Positions 32,709 through 42,426 of a stretch of DNA of 64,000 bases are shown here, in pieces. Numbering within the stretch: position 1 is the first letter of the stretch; each line of letters starts with the position of its first letter. This stretch comes from Niastella vici (GTDB taxonomy: Bacteria > Bacteroidota > Bacteroidia > Chitinophagales > Chitinophagaceae). The DNA lies in NCBI RefSeq assembly GCF_002077945.1, contig NZ_LVYD01000002.1:1-64000 (forward strand), read 5' to 3'. A program made the translations under genes and the position numbers. The notes below the pieces were generated by a model. That model was not told the origin of the DNA. It worked only from the letters and a program-made list of their open reading frames with translations, and searched no databases.

Positions 32709-32860
32709 GTTACCAGGTAACAGGTACCAGGTACCGGTTACTGGTTGCCGGGCAAAAAATTCGGAGAGCCTGACTACAGACAACCTTTTCGATATTCAAT
32801 TCCTGGGAACCGGGAACTGGCAACCGGTAACCGGGAACTGGCAACCGGCAACCGGTAACA
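32709..32860. repeat. Inverted heptamer element, GGTAACT family, copy 6
   Basis: Left arm 32709-32752, core about 32753-32801, right arm 32802-32860 (GGGAACT/GGCAACC units). It fills the gap between the convergent helicase and ABC transporter genes. Confidence 0.88.
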
Positions 32861-32889
32861 GCAACATTCTTCATTCACCTTTCAACCCT

Positions 32890-34716
32890 TTATCTATCCC
32901 TCACCTCTTCACTCTCTAAATACCTTTTTGCCTGCATGTTGTACAACGCGGCATATTGTTTATCGAGCAGCATCAGCTCCCGGTGCGAACCGTATTCAAT
33001 GATGCGGCCATGCTCGAGCAAAATGATCTGATCGGCATTTTTTACGGTACTGAACCGGTGCGTGATGAGGATGACGGTATTGCCCTGCAAATTCTGCTCA
33101 AGCGTACTGAAGATCTTTTCTTCCGTTACCGCATCGATGGAAGCCGTGGGTTCATCGAGAATGGTGACGGCCGCATTGCGGTAAAACATGCGGGCAACAG
33201 CCAGGCGCTGGTGCTGGCCCTTCGACAGATCGATACCACCGGCAAATTCTTTCCAGATAAGCTGATCATAATCTTTTATAAAATCATCGGCCCCTGAATA
33301 CTGCGCCGCCCGTTGCAGCCGCTCTTCTTTTTGCGCCGGCAGCTGGCCATTATCCTCAATACGCCCCACCCCAATTGATTCGCGGATGGTGAGGTTGTAC
33401 ACCGGAAAATCCTGGAACAAAATACCGAGGGCGCTTTGCCAGTCTTCGAGGTGAATATCTTTTAAATTAATGCCATTCACATAAATATTCCCTTCGGTAG
33501 GATCATAAATGCGGCAAAGCAATTTGATGAGGGTGGTTTTGCCTGAACCGTTCACGCCAACGATGGCCACTTTTTCGCCCGGCTTTATGGTAAAGGAAAT
33601 ATGCTGAAGTACAAAGGGCGTTTCGCCTTCTTCATTGGGATAGCGGAACGATACATTATCAAATTCGATCAACGGCGGTTCTTTAAAGGCAATGCGCACG
33701 GCATTCTCTTTTGATACAATGCGGGGTTGCAGCGCAAACAACTCGAACCAGCGCGCCGCATACCGCGATGCTTCTTCGGCGTAGCCAATGCTTTCAATGT
33801 ACCCGTTAATAGTTTGGTAGAACCGGGTATAGGTGCTGAACGCCAGCAGCAAACCGCCCACTGCAATACCGCCGGTGAGGGCCTCCCGCGTCATAAGGCC
33901 AATGGCCGCAAACAGGAACAGCAGATACCAAAGGCTCATGATGCTGTAAGAAATGGCTTTCTTGCGTTCGGCGGCAATGATCTTGTTGTTATACGACATT
34001 TTATGGTCCCTGATCTGGTCTTTGAGCCAGGTTTGCAGCTTGAGCAGGATGACATCCACCGCTTTTTGCAATTCTTCAAAATGTGAGATGCGGTTATTGA
34101 TGATGCGCTGATCGTTGATCGAAAAATACCGGATGCGGAACACCTCCATGCTGTACTTCTTGTAAAAGAAATATACCGGCGCCGCCGCCAGCACCGCAAA
34201 AACCACCAGCCAGTGGTTCAGCGACCACAGGATACTGATAGAGGTTATGATGCTGGCAAAATTGGTAGCGGAGTTAAAAAAGAAATCCTGCAGGTTCAGT
34301 ACGCTGCCATTGCCCCACTCCTGGGCGCTGCGCAACAGGTTCTGGTACGAACTGCTTTCAATAGTGCCGATATCCAGTTTACCCTGCCGCTCAATTTTAT
34401 ACATCTCGAGCCGGACACTTTGCTGCATGCGGAAGATCATGCGGTAATGCGTATTGATGTTGCCTACCATCAATGGCAGCAAAAATGACAGCCCCAGCAC
34501 TACCGACTGTGTTACCAACTCACTGGTTCGCCCATGCCCCTGTTTTATTTTAATGATCTCATCGACTATGGAAGAAAAACTGGTGAACTGTAGATATACC
34601 ACTGCCCCCTGGAAAATATGGAACAGCATGATCATGATCATCAATCGCCGGTTGGTTTGCCAGGCAAAATCAATTGATTTGATGGCAACGCCAAACATAT
34701 TCTTATAGTTCTTCAT
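32890..34716 (-). CDS. ABC exporter half-transporter (permease plus ATPase)
   Basis: 608 aa from the ATG at 34716; the longer frame to 34773 adds an unlikely N-terminus. About six membrane helices lie in the first 330 residues. The nucleotide-binding domain follows: Walker A G-V-N-G-S-G-K-T-T, a degenerate signature L-S-K-G-Q-H-Q-R-L in place of LSGGQ, Walker B T-I-L-D-E-P-T-A and H-loop I-T-H-R. It probably works as a homodimer. Exporters of this type move lipids, peptides or drugs; the substrate is unknown. The altered signature (Lys for the first Gly) is worth noting but is seen in other active members. Confidence 0.88.
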   Translation of the reverse strand: MKNYKNMFGVAIKSIDFAWQTNRRLMIMIMLFHIFQGAVVYLQFTSFSSIVDEIIKIKQGHGRTSELVTQSVVLGLSFLLPLMVGNINTHYRMIFRMQQSVRLEMYKIERQGKLDIGTIESSSYQNLLRSAQEWGNGSVLNLQDFFFNSATNFASIITSISILWSLNHWLVVFAVLAAAPVYFFYKKYSMEVFRIRYFSINDQRIINNRISHFEELQKAVDVILLKLQTWLKDQIRDHKMSYNNKIIAAERKKAISYSIMSLWYLLFLFAAIGLMTREALTGGIAVGGLLLAFSTYTRFYQTINGYIESIGYAEEASRYAARWFELFALQPRIVSKENAVRIAFKEPPLIEFDNVSFRYPNEEGETPFVLQHISFTIKPGEKVAIVGVNGSGKTTLIKLLCRIYDPTEGNIYVNGINLKDIHLEDWQSALGILFQDFPVYNLTIRESIGVGRIEDNGQLPAQKEERLQRAAQYSGADDFIKDYDQLIWKEFAGGIDLSKGQHQRLAVARMFYRNAAVTILDEPTASIDAVTEEKIFSTLEQNLQGNTVILITHRFSTVKNADQIILLEHGRIIEYGSHRELMLLDKQYAALYNMQAKRYLESEEVRDR

Positions 34717-34934
34717 GCGGAAATGTGTGTTTTGACCTGGTGCCCGCCCCGCCGGGGAACTTACTCCCGACAAGCGGGGGTAAAGATTTTCATTGCAATT
34801 TATATTATAATGAAAATTTTGACAAAGAACGTTTCAGGCCTGAAATGTGTGTTTATACTGATGTGAACATAATTTACGGAAAAAAGTTCACCAGGCCTGT
34901 TTTGCTGTGAATTTGTTAATAGCTAAAATTTTAT
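34717..34934. other. Divergent intergenic region with palindromes
   Basis: Contains a 14-bp perfect palindrome TTTCAGGCCTGAAA (34832-34845), a pair ATTTTCATT/AATGAAAAT near 34786-34818, and a 13-bp direct repeat GAAATGTGTGTTT at 34720 and 34842. No promoter for the ABC gene was defined. Confidence 0.45.
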
Positions 34935-34984
34935 TTGGAACATTCGTTCCAATACCTATACCTTTGTTCCGGAATGATCATTCC
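34934..34984 (+). promoter_or_regulatory. SDR-tetR promoter with two operators
   Basis: A -7 element TACCTTTG (34959-34966) and -33 TTTG (34934-34937). Operator 1, TTGGAACATTCGTTCCAA (34935-34952), overlaps the -33; operator 2, GGAATGATCATTCC (34971-34984), overlaps the expected start of transcription. Both are perfect or near-perfect palindromes of GGAAy-N-rTTCC type. Confidence 0.85.
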
Positions 34985-35013
34985 AATATCATTACCTAAA
35001 CAATTTAACAGTC

Positions 35014-35763
35014 ATGAGTCGATTACAAAATAAGACCGCCCTTATTACCGGCGGCAACAGCGGAATAGGTTTTGCCACCGCCAAAGAATTCCTGGAACAG
35101 GGCGCCACCGTTATCATTACCGGCCGCAGCCAGGCTTCGTTGAACGAGGCCAAAAAAGAATTGAACGGAAAAGTGCATACCATTCTTTCGAACACCAGTA
35201 ACCTGGGCGAAATTCGCTCGCTGGCCAAACAGGTACAGCAGATAACGCCGCAGCTCGATGTAGTGTTTATCAATGCCGGTATTGGCAAGTTTGCGCCTAT
35301 TGAAGCGGTTACCGAAGAACATTTCGACGAACAATTCAACACCAATGTAAAGGGCGCTTATTTCACCATTCAGGAATTGTTGCCTTTAATTAAAGATGGC
35401 GGCTCCATTATTCTGAATACATCCATCAGTGCACATATGGGTATGGCCACTTCGAGCGTGTATTCGGCCACCAAGGCAGCCCTGCTCACCTTAACGCGCA
35501 CCCTCTCAGCAGAATTATTGCCCCGCCGCATTCGGGTAAATGCTATTAGTCCGGGCCCGGTAACCACCCCCATATTCGGGAAAATGGGCATACCAGCTGA
35601 ACAGATAGACGGCCTTAAAACTTCCATACAAGGCCAGGTGCCCATCGGCCGCTTTGGCGAGCCGGCCGAAATTGCCAAAGTTGCCACCTTCTTCGCTTCA
35701 GACGATTCTTCCTTCGTACTGGGCGCCGAGCTCATCGCAGATGGCGGCATGATCACTTTGTAA
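35014..35763 (+). CDS. SDR-family oxidoreductase
   Basis: 249 aa classical short-chain dehydrogenase: NAD(P)-binding T-G-G-N-S-G-I-G near 12-19, N-A-G-I near 89, catalytic Ser in I-L-N-T-S-I-S, and Y-S-A-T-K near 152-156. The Arg at I-T-G-R after strand 2 suggests NADPH. The Substrate is unknown. It is transcribed with the tetR gene 41 bp downstream and is repressed, by inference, through the flanking operators, so its substrate is probably the inducer of the regulator. Confidence 0.92.
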   Translation: MSRLQNKTALITGGNSGIGFATAKEFLEQGATVIITGRSQASLNEAKKELNGKVHTILSNTSNLGEIRSLAKQVQQITPQLDVVFINAGIGKFAPIEAVTEEHFDEQFNTNVKGAYFTIQELLPLIKDGGSIILNTSISAHMGMATSSVYSATKAALLTLTRTLSAELLPRRIRVNAISPGPVTTPIFGKMGIPAEQIDGLKTSIQGQVPIGRFGEPAEIAKVATFFASDDSSFVLGAELIADGGMITL

Positions 35764-35776
35764 AATTTGTGGTAAT

Positions 35777-35796
35777 TTTGGAACGCAAATTCCAAA
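35777..35796 (+). promoter_or_regulatory. Third TetR-type operator, inside the operon
   Basis: TTTGGAACGCAAATTCCAAA is a near-perfect palindrome with the same GGAA and TTCC half-sites as the two operators before the SDR gene. It lies between the SDR stop and the tetR start (35805), so it can tune tetR separately. Confidence 0.75.
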
Positions 35797-35804
35797 TACG
35801 CCCG

Positions 35805-36389
35805 ATGCCAAAGAAAAAACAGTTCAACGAAACGGAAGTGTTGATGAAAGCAAAGGAGCTTTTCAGTGAAAAAGGATACAATGGCACTTCAATGGACGAC
35901 CTGGTGCAGGCCACGGGGTTAAGCCGTTCGAGCATCTACGATACGTTTGGCGACAAACATGGCCTGTTCCTGAAAAGCCTTAACCATTACCGTGGTTCGC
36001 AACAGGGCGACCTCGAAAAACAATGCGCCCGTACAGACAGCCCGAAGAAAAAGATCAGGTATATTTTTGATTATACCATCAAAGATATACTGGCCGATAA
36101 GGAATGCAAAGGCTGTTTAATGATCAATGTGACCATGGAGCTGGGGGCAGTTGACAAGGAGGTGGCCGCAGTGGCCGTATCGAACATGGAAGAAATGGAA
36201 CAGGTGTTCAGTTCGCTGGTAAAAGAGGGGCAGGCAAAAGGTGAGATCTCCAAAAAATTCACGCCCAAAGCGCTGGGCCGTCATTTATACAGCAGTTTAA
36301 TGGGACTGCGCGTAACCGGTACAAGCCGGCCCGATGCAGATGCCCTGCGTGAGATCACAAAACTCGCACTCTCTGTTCTGGATGAATAA
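35805..36389 (+). CDS. TetR/AcrR-family repressor
   Basis: 194 aa from the ATG at 35805; a GTG at 35769 would run through the operator. HTH at about 10-55: A-K-E-L-F-S-E-K-G-Y-N-G-T-S-M-D-D-L and T-G-L-S-R-S-S-I-Y-D-T-F-G-D-K. The C-terminal ligand domain contains Cys pairs (K-E-C-K-G-C near 102-106) that could be redox-active, an inference only. Probably binds the three GGAAy/rTTCC palindromes around this operon. Confidence 0.92.
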   Translation: MPKKKQFNETEVLMKAKELFSEKGYNGTSMDDLVQATGLSRSSIYDTFGDKHGLFLKSLNHYRGSQQGDLEKQCARTDSPKKKIRYIFDYTIKDILADKECKGCLMINVTMELGAVDKEVAAVAVSNMEEMEQVFSSLVKEGQAKGEISKKFTPKALGRHLYSSLMGLRVTGTSRPDADALREITKLALSVLDE

Positions 36390-36390
36390 A

Positions 36391-36540
36391 GGGTTACCAG
36401 GTACCAGTTACCAGGTACCAGTTACCAGGTACCAGTTACCAGGTACCAGTTACCGGGCCATAAATCAATGGCAGGCCGGGGATTTTCCGGCATGCTTGCA
36501 ATAAGGGCCTGGTAACCGGATACCGGTAACCGGAAACTGA
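36391..36540. repeat. Inverted heptamer element, GGTAACT family, copy 7
   Basis: Left arm 36391-36457 made of a 14-bp higher-order unit GGTACCAGTTACCA repeated four times; core about 36458-36507 (GGGCCATAAATCAATGG to AAGGGCCTGG); right arm 36508-36540. Flanked by convergent tetR and AI-2E genes. Confidence 0.92.
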
Positions 36541-36569
36541 AACATTTATCAACTGATCAGGTTTTATGC

Positions 36570-37673
36570 TTATGGCTTTTTCTTACTTTCAGGCGGTGAT
36601 TTAAAAATGATCTTCCCGATGGGCGGCATGGTATCGCCCAATAAAAATCCCCAGGGGTTGAGCGGCGTAATTCTATCAAAAATAACTTTCAGGATGGCGG
36701 TAAGCGGCACCGCGAGGAACATGCCCGCAACGCCCCAGATAGCGCCGCCAATAAAGACCACCACAATGGACACCAACGCATTGATGCGCACTTTGGAGGC
36801 TACAATGCGCGGCATTATATAATGGTTATCGATAAACTGAACCGCCATATACAACGCCAGTACCCACAGCACATATACCGGCGATTTGGTGGTGTAGGCG
36901 ATCAACACCGGTAATACCACGGCAACAATACCGCCTATATAGGGAATAATATTCAGCAGGGCCCCTATAATGGCGAGCAGCAGGGCATAATCGATCCCCA
37001 ACAATAACAAACCAATGCCATTCAGCGCCGCTACAATGGCCGCCTCCAGCAACAACCCCACCAGGTAACTTTGAATAAGGGTTTTGGTTTCGTACAGTAC
37101 TTCCCCCACCGTTTCATGGCTTTCGCGGCGAAAGACCCGCGAAAAAAAATCGAGCAGCAGGGGTTTATAAAAAAGGAACATGAACACATAAACGGGTATC
37201 AGAAAAAACAGCTTCAGCACAGCCGTAGCCGTGATGAGGGTTTGGCCCAGGATAGCGGCGGAGGCATTCAGCTGCCGGTTCTCGGTATCAACTATGTATT
37301 TATCAACTTTATCACCACTGACCCTGAATGTTCGCGATGCCCATTGGGTAAACTGCTGTAACAACATATTGAGCTTTTGCTGCAGCACCGGCAAACTGTC
37401 GGCAAACCGCAATGACTGGTCAATAACGAAATACATGAGCCCGAAAAACAGGAGTAACAATAAGATAACTGCGATGCCTATGGCCAGTACCCGGTTTATA
37501 CGGTGCCGGCATAACCGGTTCACCAACGGGTTCAGTAAAACGGCCATGATGGCGGCATATATCACGGGCAAAATGATGCCACTACCTATATATAAAATAT
37601 AAAAGAAAATGAACAACCCTGTGATCCCCAGGGCTGCAACAATTACAAACGGGGTTTTACCGGTGGTATTCAT
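36570..37673 (-). CDS. AI-2E family membrane protein
   Basis: 367 aa with about eight predicted helices. The typical AI-2E pattern is clear: paired N-terminal helices, a soluble amphipathic region at about 80-150, then F-F-L-I-P-V-Y-V-F-M-F, L-N-I-I-P-Y-I-G-G-I near 236-245, and I-D-N-H-Y-I-M-P-R-I and G-V-A-G-M-F-L-A-V-P-L near the end. Family members have been linked to autoinducer-2 export and Na+(Li+)/H+ antiport; the role here is open. Single gene. Confidence 0.92.
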   Translation of the reverse strand: MNTTGKTPFVIVAALGITGLFIFFYILYIGSGIILPVIYAAIMAVLLNPLVNRLCRHRINRVLAIGIAVILLLLLFFGLMYFVIDQSLRFADSLPVLQQKLNMLLQQFTQWASRTFRVSGDKVDKYIVDTENRQLNASAAILGQTLITATAVLKLFFLIPVYVFMFLFYKPLLLDFFSRVFRRESHETVGEVLYETKTLIQSYLVGLLLEAAIVAALNGIGLLLLGIDYALLLAIIGALLNIIPYIGGIVAVVLPVLIAYTTKSPVYVLWVLALYMAVQFIDNHYIMPRIVASKVRINALVSIVVVFIGGAIWGVAGMFLAVPLTAILKVIFDRITPLNPWGFLLGDTMPPIGKIIFKSPPESKKKP

Positions 37674-37782
37674 AATTTTTAGGGCAACAGTACGCCTGTT
37701 CCTTATTGTAATACAATTCCCGGGCCGCTGTTACTGACCTGGTTTATGGCAATTTGGCTACACCAATGTAGATTTGCCGGAT

Positions 37783-39381
37783 ATGATCCAGGACAACCTA
37801 TTACTGATCCTTTCCTTGTTATTTGCCATCAGCATTCTTACGATGATCAGTGGCAAATTGAAAATAGCTTATCCTATCTTCCTCGTAATAAGCGGCCTGC
37901 TTATCAGTCTTATACCCGGTATTCCCCCTGTTTCGCTGAACCCCGACCTGGTATTCCTTATTTTTTTGCCCCCGCTGTTGTACGCGGCGGCCTGGAACAC
38001 CAGCTGGAATGATTTCTGGCGGTTGAAACGCCCCATCAGCCTGCTGGGGTTTGGCCTGGTCATCTTCACTTCTGCCGCCGTTGCCTTTGCCTGCCAGCTC
38101 ATGATCCCCGGTTTTTCGCTGGCAGCCGGTTTTTTGCTGGGCGGTATTATTTCACCGCCCGATGCCATTGCAGCCACGTCGGTATTACAGGGATTGAAAG
38201 TGCCCAAAAGAGCCCTTACCATACTCGAAGGCGAAAGCCTGGTAAATGATGCCGCGAGTTTGATCGTATTCCGGTTTGCGCTGGCCGCCGTAATGACGGG
38301 CCAGTTCCATATGTGGGAAGCCACCCGCACTTTTTTTGTGGTAGCAGGCATGGGCATATTGATTGGTCTCGTAATTGCGCATGTGGTATATGCCATTCAC
38401 CGGTTCTTCCCCACTACACCCGCCATCGATGCCGCCTTCACCCTTATTACCCCCTACATCATGTACATTACGGCCGAACATTTTCATGTTTCGGGCGTGC
38501 TGGCGGTAGTAAGCGGCGGCCTGTTCCTCACCTACCGTTCGCCCGACCTTTTCAGTTATGATGCCCGCATACAGGTGCTGGGCCTGTGGGATACGCTGGT
38601 GTTCCTGTTGAATGGATTTGTATTTATACTGATAGGCCTGCAGTTGCCCGGGATCATTCGCGGTATGGAAAATTATTCAGTGGGCGAAGCCATCTCCTAT
38701 GCCATTATCATCAGCGTGGTCACCATCCTCATTCGCATCATCTGGGTTTTTCCCGGCGCCTATGTACCGCGTATGCTGTTTAAAAGCATCCGGGCAAAAG
38801 AACCCGATCCGGGCTGGCGCAATATATTGCTGATAGGCTGGAGCGGGATGCGCGGCGTGGTATCGCTGGCTTCTGCGCTGGCGGTTCCGTTAACGCTGGC
38901 CAATGAACGCGCCTTTCCGCACCGCAATCTTATTTTGTTCATCACCTTTGTGGTGATCCTGTTCACGCTGGTATTGCAGGGCCTGAGCCTGAAACCGGTG
39001 ATCAGGCTGTTGAAAATAAAAGGCGACCCAACAGAAAAAGAGACCATGCAGGCGCTCGATATGCGGTTACGGTTGGCCAATGCCGTACTGGCGCATATTG
39101 ATGAAAGGTATGAGAAAGAAATAGGAACGAATGAAACGTATAAACGGGTGCGCGACCGGTATGCCCGCATGATAGAGATCACCCAGCAAAAACTGGATGC
39201 CCCGTCAACTAAGGATGAAGGAACGTCGTTTTTGCCGCATTACCGGCAAATGTTGCTGGAGCTGATAGATGTACGCCGCCGCGAGCTCAATCATTTCAGG
39301 CACAACAATACATTCAGCGAAGAGCTGATAAAGGAACGTGAATGGGAACTGGACCTGGAAGAAGCAAGACTGAGAAGATAG
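37783..39381 (+). CDS. CPA1-type Na+/H+ antiporter
   Basis: 532 aa from the ATG at 37783 (a TTG at 37774 would add three residues). Twelve to thirteen helices in the first 410 residues. The ion-binding N-D dyad lies in E-G-E-S-L-V-N-D-A-A-S-L near 150-161, and the preceding G-G-I-I-S-P-P-D-A-I-A-A-T near 125-137 is the A/P-D-P type crossing. The C-terminal ~120 residues form a cytosolic helical region. It exchanges sodium for protons across the inner membrane. Its end lies two bases from the end of the convergent kinase gene. Confidence 0.92.
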   Translation: MIQDNLLLILSLLFAISILTMISGKLKIAYPIFLVISGLLISLIPGIPPVSLNPDLVFLIFLPPLLYAAAWNTSWNDFWRLKRPISLLGFGLVIFTSAAVAFACQLMIPGFSLAAGFLLGGIISPPDAIAATSVLQGLKVPKRALTILEGESLVNDAASLIVFRFALAAVMTGQFHMWEATRTFFVVAGMGILIGLVIAHVVYAIHRFFPTTPAIDAAFTLITPYIMYITAEHFHVSGVLAVVSGGLFLTYRSPDLFSYDARIQVLGLWDTLVFLLNGFVFILIGLQLPGIIRGMENYSVGEAISYAIIISVVTILIRIIWVFPGAYVPRMLFKSIRAKEPDPGWRNILLIGWSGMRGVVSLASALAVPLTLANERAFPHRNLILFITFVVILFTLVLQGLSLKPVIRLLKIKGDPTEKETMQALDMRLRLANAVLAHIDERYEKEIGTNETYKRVRDRYARMIEITQQKLDAPSTKDEGTSFLPHYRQMLLELIDVRRRELNHFRHNNTFSEELIKEREWELDLEEARLRR

Positions 39382-39382
39382 C

Positions 39383-41992
39383 CTAGAGGACCAGAAATTC
39401 TGAGCCCGGTCCCTGGTTCTTATCAAACACAACCGTTACGGTGCAGCCCTTCCCCGGCGCCGTTCGAATATTGACCTTCCCGTTGAACACATCGGCGCGG
39501 TTAAAGATGTTACTTAAACCAATGCCCTTGCGTTTTGCAGCGAGGTCGAAGCCTTTGCCGTTATCGTTGATGGAGAGCGAGATCTTTTTACCCTGTTCTT
39601 TTATGGTGATCCCTACTTTTGAGGCCTCTGCATATTTCAGGATATTGCTCATTTGTTCCTGCACAATGCGGTAAATGGTAAGCTTCAACCCATTGTCGAG
39701 CTTTGATTCATCGATGCCGCCATGATTGAAACATACTTCCATTTTTTGCGCACTCCTGATATCCCCGATCATATCATTGATGGTTTCAATAATACCCAGG
39801 TCGGCAGCGCTGGGCGATACCAGTGATTTTGACAGCTTGCGAATTTCTTCTATGGCCATATGAATATGTTCGGTGGCCTTATTCATGAAATACTCCCGTT
39901 CTTCGCTTTCAATAAAAGGCGACGACAGGAACAGTTTGGCCGAAGCCAGGATCTGGTTTACATTATCGTGCAGTTCCTTGCCTATTTCGGAGCGTTCTTT
40001 TTCCTGGATATTAATAGTGGCGCGGGTGATCTGCCGCTGGTGGTTCACTTTTTCTTCCACCATTTGGGCCTCCTGGTTCCGCAATTGTTCCTCGGCCTGT
40101 TTCTGATTGGTGATATCATGCACCACCCCTATCAGTTTCTCCGATTCACCAAGGTGATTTTTGACCACCTGGCCCTGCGAATGAATGACCCTGATGTCCC
40201 CATTGGGTCGAAGGCTTCTGAACTCCAGATCAAATTCGCCTTTACCTTCGGTCACAGCTTTCATTGTGGCCAATACATATTCCCTGTCATCGGGATGAAC
40301 AACATCAAGACGCTGGTCCATCGTAGGCGCCGCATCAGTGGGTTCCAGGCCAAAGATGCGGAACAGCTCATCTGACCAAATGGTAGCGCCCGTTGCCAGA
40401 TCGGTTTCCCAACTGCCTAACGAAGCGATGCGTTCTGCCTGTTGCAGTAAACGCTGGTTGCGCAGCATTTGCTCTTCCGACTTTATGCGTTCGGTACTAT
40501 CAATGCCAATGGCAAAATAACCGGCAATATTCCCCTCATTATCGAACTGCGGTTGTGCCTGCATGGTAAGCCATACCTTGCGGCCCGATTTGGCATAGAT
40601 CATCATATCAATTTCAAACGTGCGGCCGGCATTCTTATTCTCGATCACCCTTTTAATGGTATTGCGGTCGGTACCTTCCCCATACAAAAAATCTTCGGGC
40701 CTTCTGCCCAACACTTCCTCGAGGGTGTATTCTGTTATTTTGGTAAACGCATCATTGATCCATACGATCCTTCTTTTTACATCGGTAAGCACAATGGGGC
40801 ACAGGGTTTCGCGGGCCACATGCGATAACTTTTTCAACTCTTCCTCTGTCTGCTTTTTGGCGGTTATGTCCCTGATGATCGTACTCATCCGTTCTTCCCC
40901 GTTCAGGTCTTTGAATGAGACCGATGAAAATTCACTGGGAAAATGTTCACCATTCTTTTTAATACTTATCTGTTCGCCCTGTATAAACCCTTTTTTCGCC
41001 CGTTCTTCCATTAGCTTCAGGAACTCTTCGTCATGAACCACCAACTTTGTACGCCCCAGCTTTTTGAATTCCTCCTCGGTATAACCAAACAATTCGACTG
41101 CATTCTTATTTACTTCCAGGATGGTGCCATCGGGTTTACCCAAAATAAAAGCATACAGGCTGCTGTTGGCAATGGACCGGTATTTTTCCTGGTTCAGGTA
41201 AATCATTTGCTCGGCCTGCTTATGCTGGGTAATATCCTGAAAGGTGCCAAACAGTTGTATGGTCTTGTTGAGCGCCTGTTTGGGGCGGCCAATGGCCCGC
41301 ACCCATTTTTTATGGGGCGTACCTGTACAGCAATCCAGATCAAGGTTAAAAGGGGTGCCTTTTTGAATAGCCTGGTGCACAGCCCATTTAAATTGCTGAT
41401 AAGCTTCCTTACCAACAAAGTTGAGCAGATCGTACCAGGTGATCGTTTTGGTTTTGGGCCGCTCAAGCAACTTGTACATGCCTTCAGTGCATGACAACTG
41501 GTTGGTTTGCACATCGAGCTGCCAGCCGCCAATGCCCGCCGCCAGCTCGGTTTCTTCGAGCAGGTGCTTGTAGTTGGTGGTTGCTGTGACATCGGTCATG
41601 CAAACCGTCATATACCGGAACCCATCCGGTTCGGTAATTATAGTTACACTGCAATTGGCCACGAATACATGGCCGTCTTTTCGTTGTACAGCAAATTCAG
41701 TGATCTTACGGGGAGCGCCTGAAGTAATATCCTCATTAAAGGAGCGCTGCACAAAGTCTTTTTGCATTTCGGGTACAACGGTTAAAAAATGATTGCCGAT
41801 CAACTCGCTTCGATCGAAGCCGATCATTTGGCAATACGTGTCATTCATATCAATGTAATACCCTTTGCAGTCCAGTATCAGGATCCCTACATCCAGGTTA
41901 TTGAAAACCGGATTGAATAGTAAACTGGCAGCCCTGGCCGTCGCAGGCTTTTTTTCCCGTTTTGCTTTTGAATGTACTCGCATATCACCCAT
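39383..41992 (-). CDS. Cytosolic sensor histidine kinase with five PAS domains
   Basis: 869 aa; two other starts (42010 GTG, 41983 ATG) are possible. No membrane helix, so a soluble sensor. Five PAS units follow one another at about 30-130, 145-255, 265-375, 385-500 and 505-635, the PAC segments marked by I-R-D-I-T-A-K and V-H-D-I-T-N-Q types. The dimerisation box is HisKA_3, with the phospho-acceptor His in E-K-E-R-S-E-I-G-K-E-L-H-D-N-V near 672. HATPase_c follows (DNGKGFD, GIGLSNI, PGKGC-type boxes). No response regulator adjoins, so its partner is unknown. Confidence 0.9.
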   Translation of the reverse strand: MGDMRVHSKAKREKKPATARAASLLFNPVFNNLDVGILILDCKGYYIDMNDTYCQMIGFDRSELIGNHFLTVVPEMQKDFVQRSFNEDITSGAPRKITEFAVQRKDGHVFVANCSVTIITEPDGFRYMTVCMTDVTATTNYKHLLEETELAAGIGGWQLDVQTNQLSCTEGMYKLLERPKTKTITWYDLLNFVGKEAYQQFKWAVHQAIQKGTPFNLDLDCCTGTPHKKWVRAIGRPKQALNKTIQLFGTFQDITQHKQAEQMIYLNQEKYRSIANSSLYAFILGKPDGTILEVNKNAVELFGYTEEEFKKLGRTKLVVHDEEFLKLMEERAKKGFIQGEQISIKKNGEHFPSEFSSVSFKDLNGEERMSTIIRDITAKKQTEEELKKLSHVARETLCPIVLTDVKRRIVWINDAFTKITEYTLEEVLGRRPEDFLYGEGTDRNTIKRVIENKNAGRTFEIDMMIYAKSGRKVWLTMQAQPQFDNEGNIAGYFAIGIDSTERIKSEEQMLRNQRLLQQAERIASLGSWETDLATGATIWSDELFRIFGLEPTDAAPTMDQRLDVVHPDDREYVLATMKAVTEGKGEFDLEFRSLRPNGDIRVIHSQGQVVKNHLGESEKLIGVVHDITNQKQAEEQLRNQEAQMVEEKVNHQRQITRATINIQEKERSEIGKELHDNVNQILASAKLFLSSPFIESEEREYFMNKATEHIHMAIEEIRKLSKSLVSPSAADLGIIETINDMIGDIRSAQKMEVCFNHGGIDESKLDNGLKLTIYRIVQEQMSNILKYAEASKVGITIKEQGKKISLSINDNGKGFDLAAKRKGIGLSNIFNRADVFNGKVNIRTAPGKGCTVTVVFDKNQGPGSEFLVL

Positions 41993-42361
41993 TTTACCAA
42001 CCCTGGTCACTCCGCCAGTTGGCGGACCAGCTTAAAAATTATGAATTAATAACTCTTCAGGTACAAATACTAAGGCATGCTTTTTCAGGAACAGGTTGAA
42101 TTGATGATTTCACGAATACCGGGATAATGAGGTTAAAGTACAGGAGGTTAATGAATACAGGATCAATGATCAGTGTAGTAAAAAGGCTATCGGGAATGGT
42201 GTTTGAATAAATTTACTATTTTCTTATCTATCAAAACAGAAATTATTATGCCCGGTAGGGGTTTTATTTAATTTCAAAAGGGTTTTTGGCAATTTCCTGG
42301 CCCGGATCAAATTGCTGATAAATATTGCAGTTAAATTCTTCGACTTCGCTCAGAACAAATA
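41993..42361. other. Gene-free region upstream of the histidine kinase
   Basis: About 370 bp. Apart from a GTTGGCGGACCAGC-type short repeat beside 42015 I see nothing; there is no coding potential. Confidence 0.3.
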
Positions 42362-42399
42362 AAAACGGACAACCCATTTTACCATGAATTGTCCGTTTT
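42362..42399 (-). terminator. Terminator after the PmoA-like gene
   Basis: AAAACGGACAA pairs with TTGTCCGTTTT around a 16-nt loop, followed on the minus strand by a T-rich stretch; 28 bp after the stop of the gene at 42427. Confidence 0.85.
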
Positions 42400-42426
42400 A
42401 CTTTTTATTGAAAATCGTTGGTTCGC

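Noticed and set aside
34720-34854. 13-bp direct repeat GAAATGTGTGTTT, 122 bp apart, as a target-site duplication
   Set aside because: The enclosed 109 bp carries no element ends or coding remnant, and 13 bp can match by chance in AT-rich DNA.
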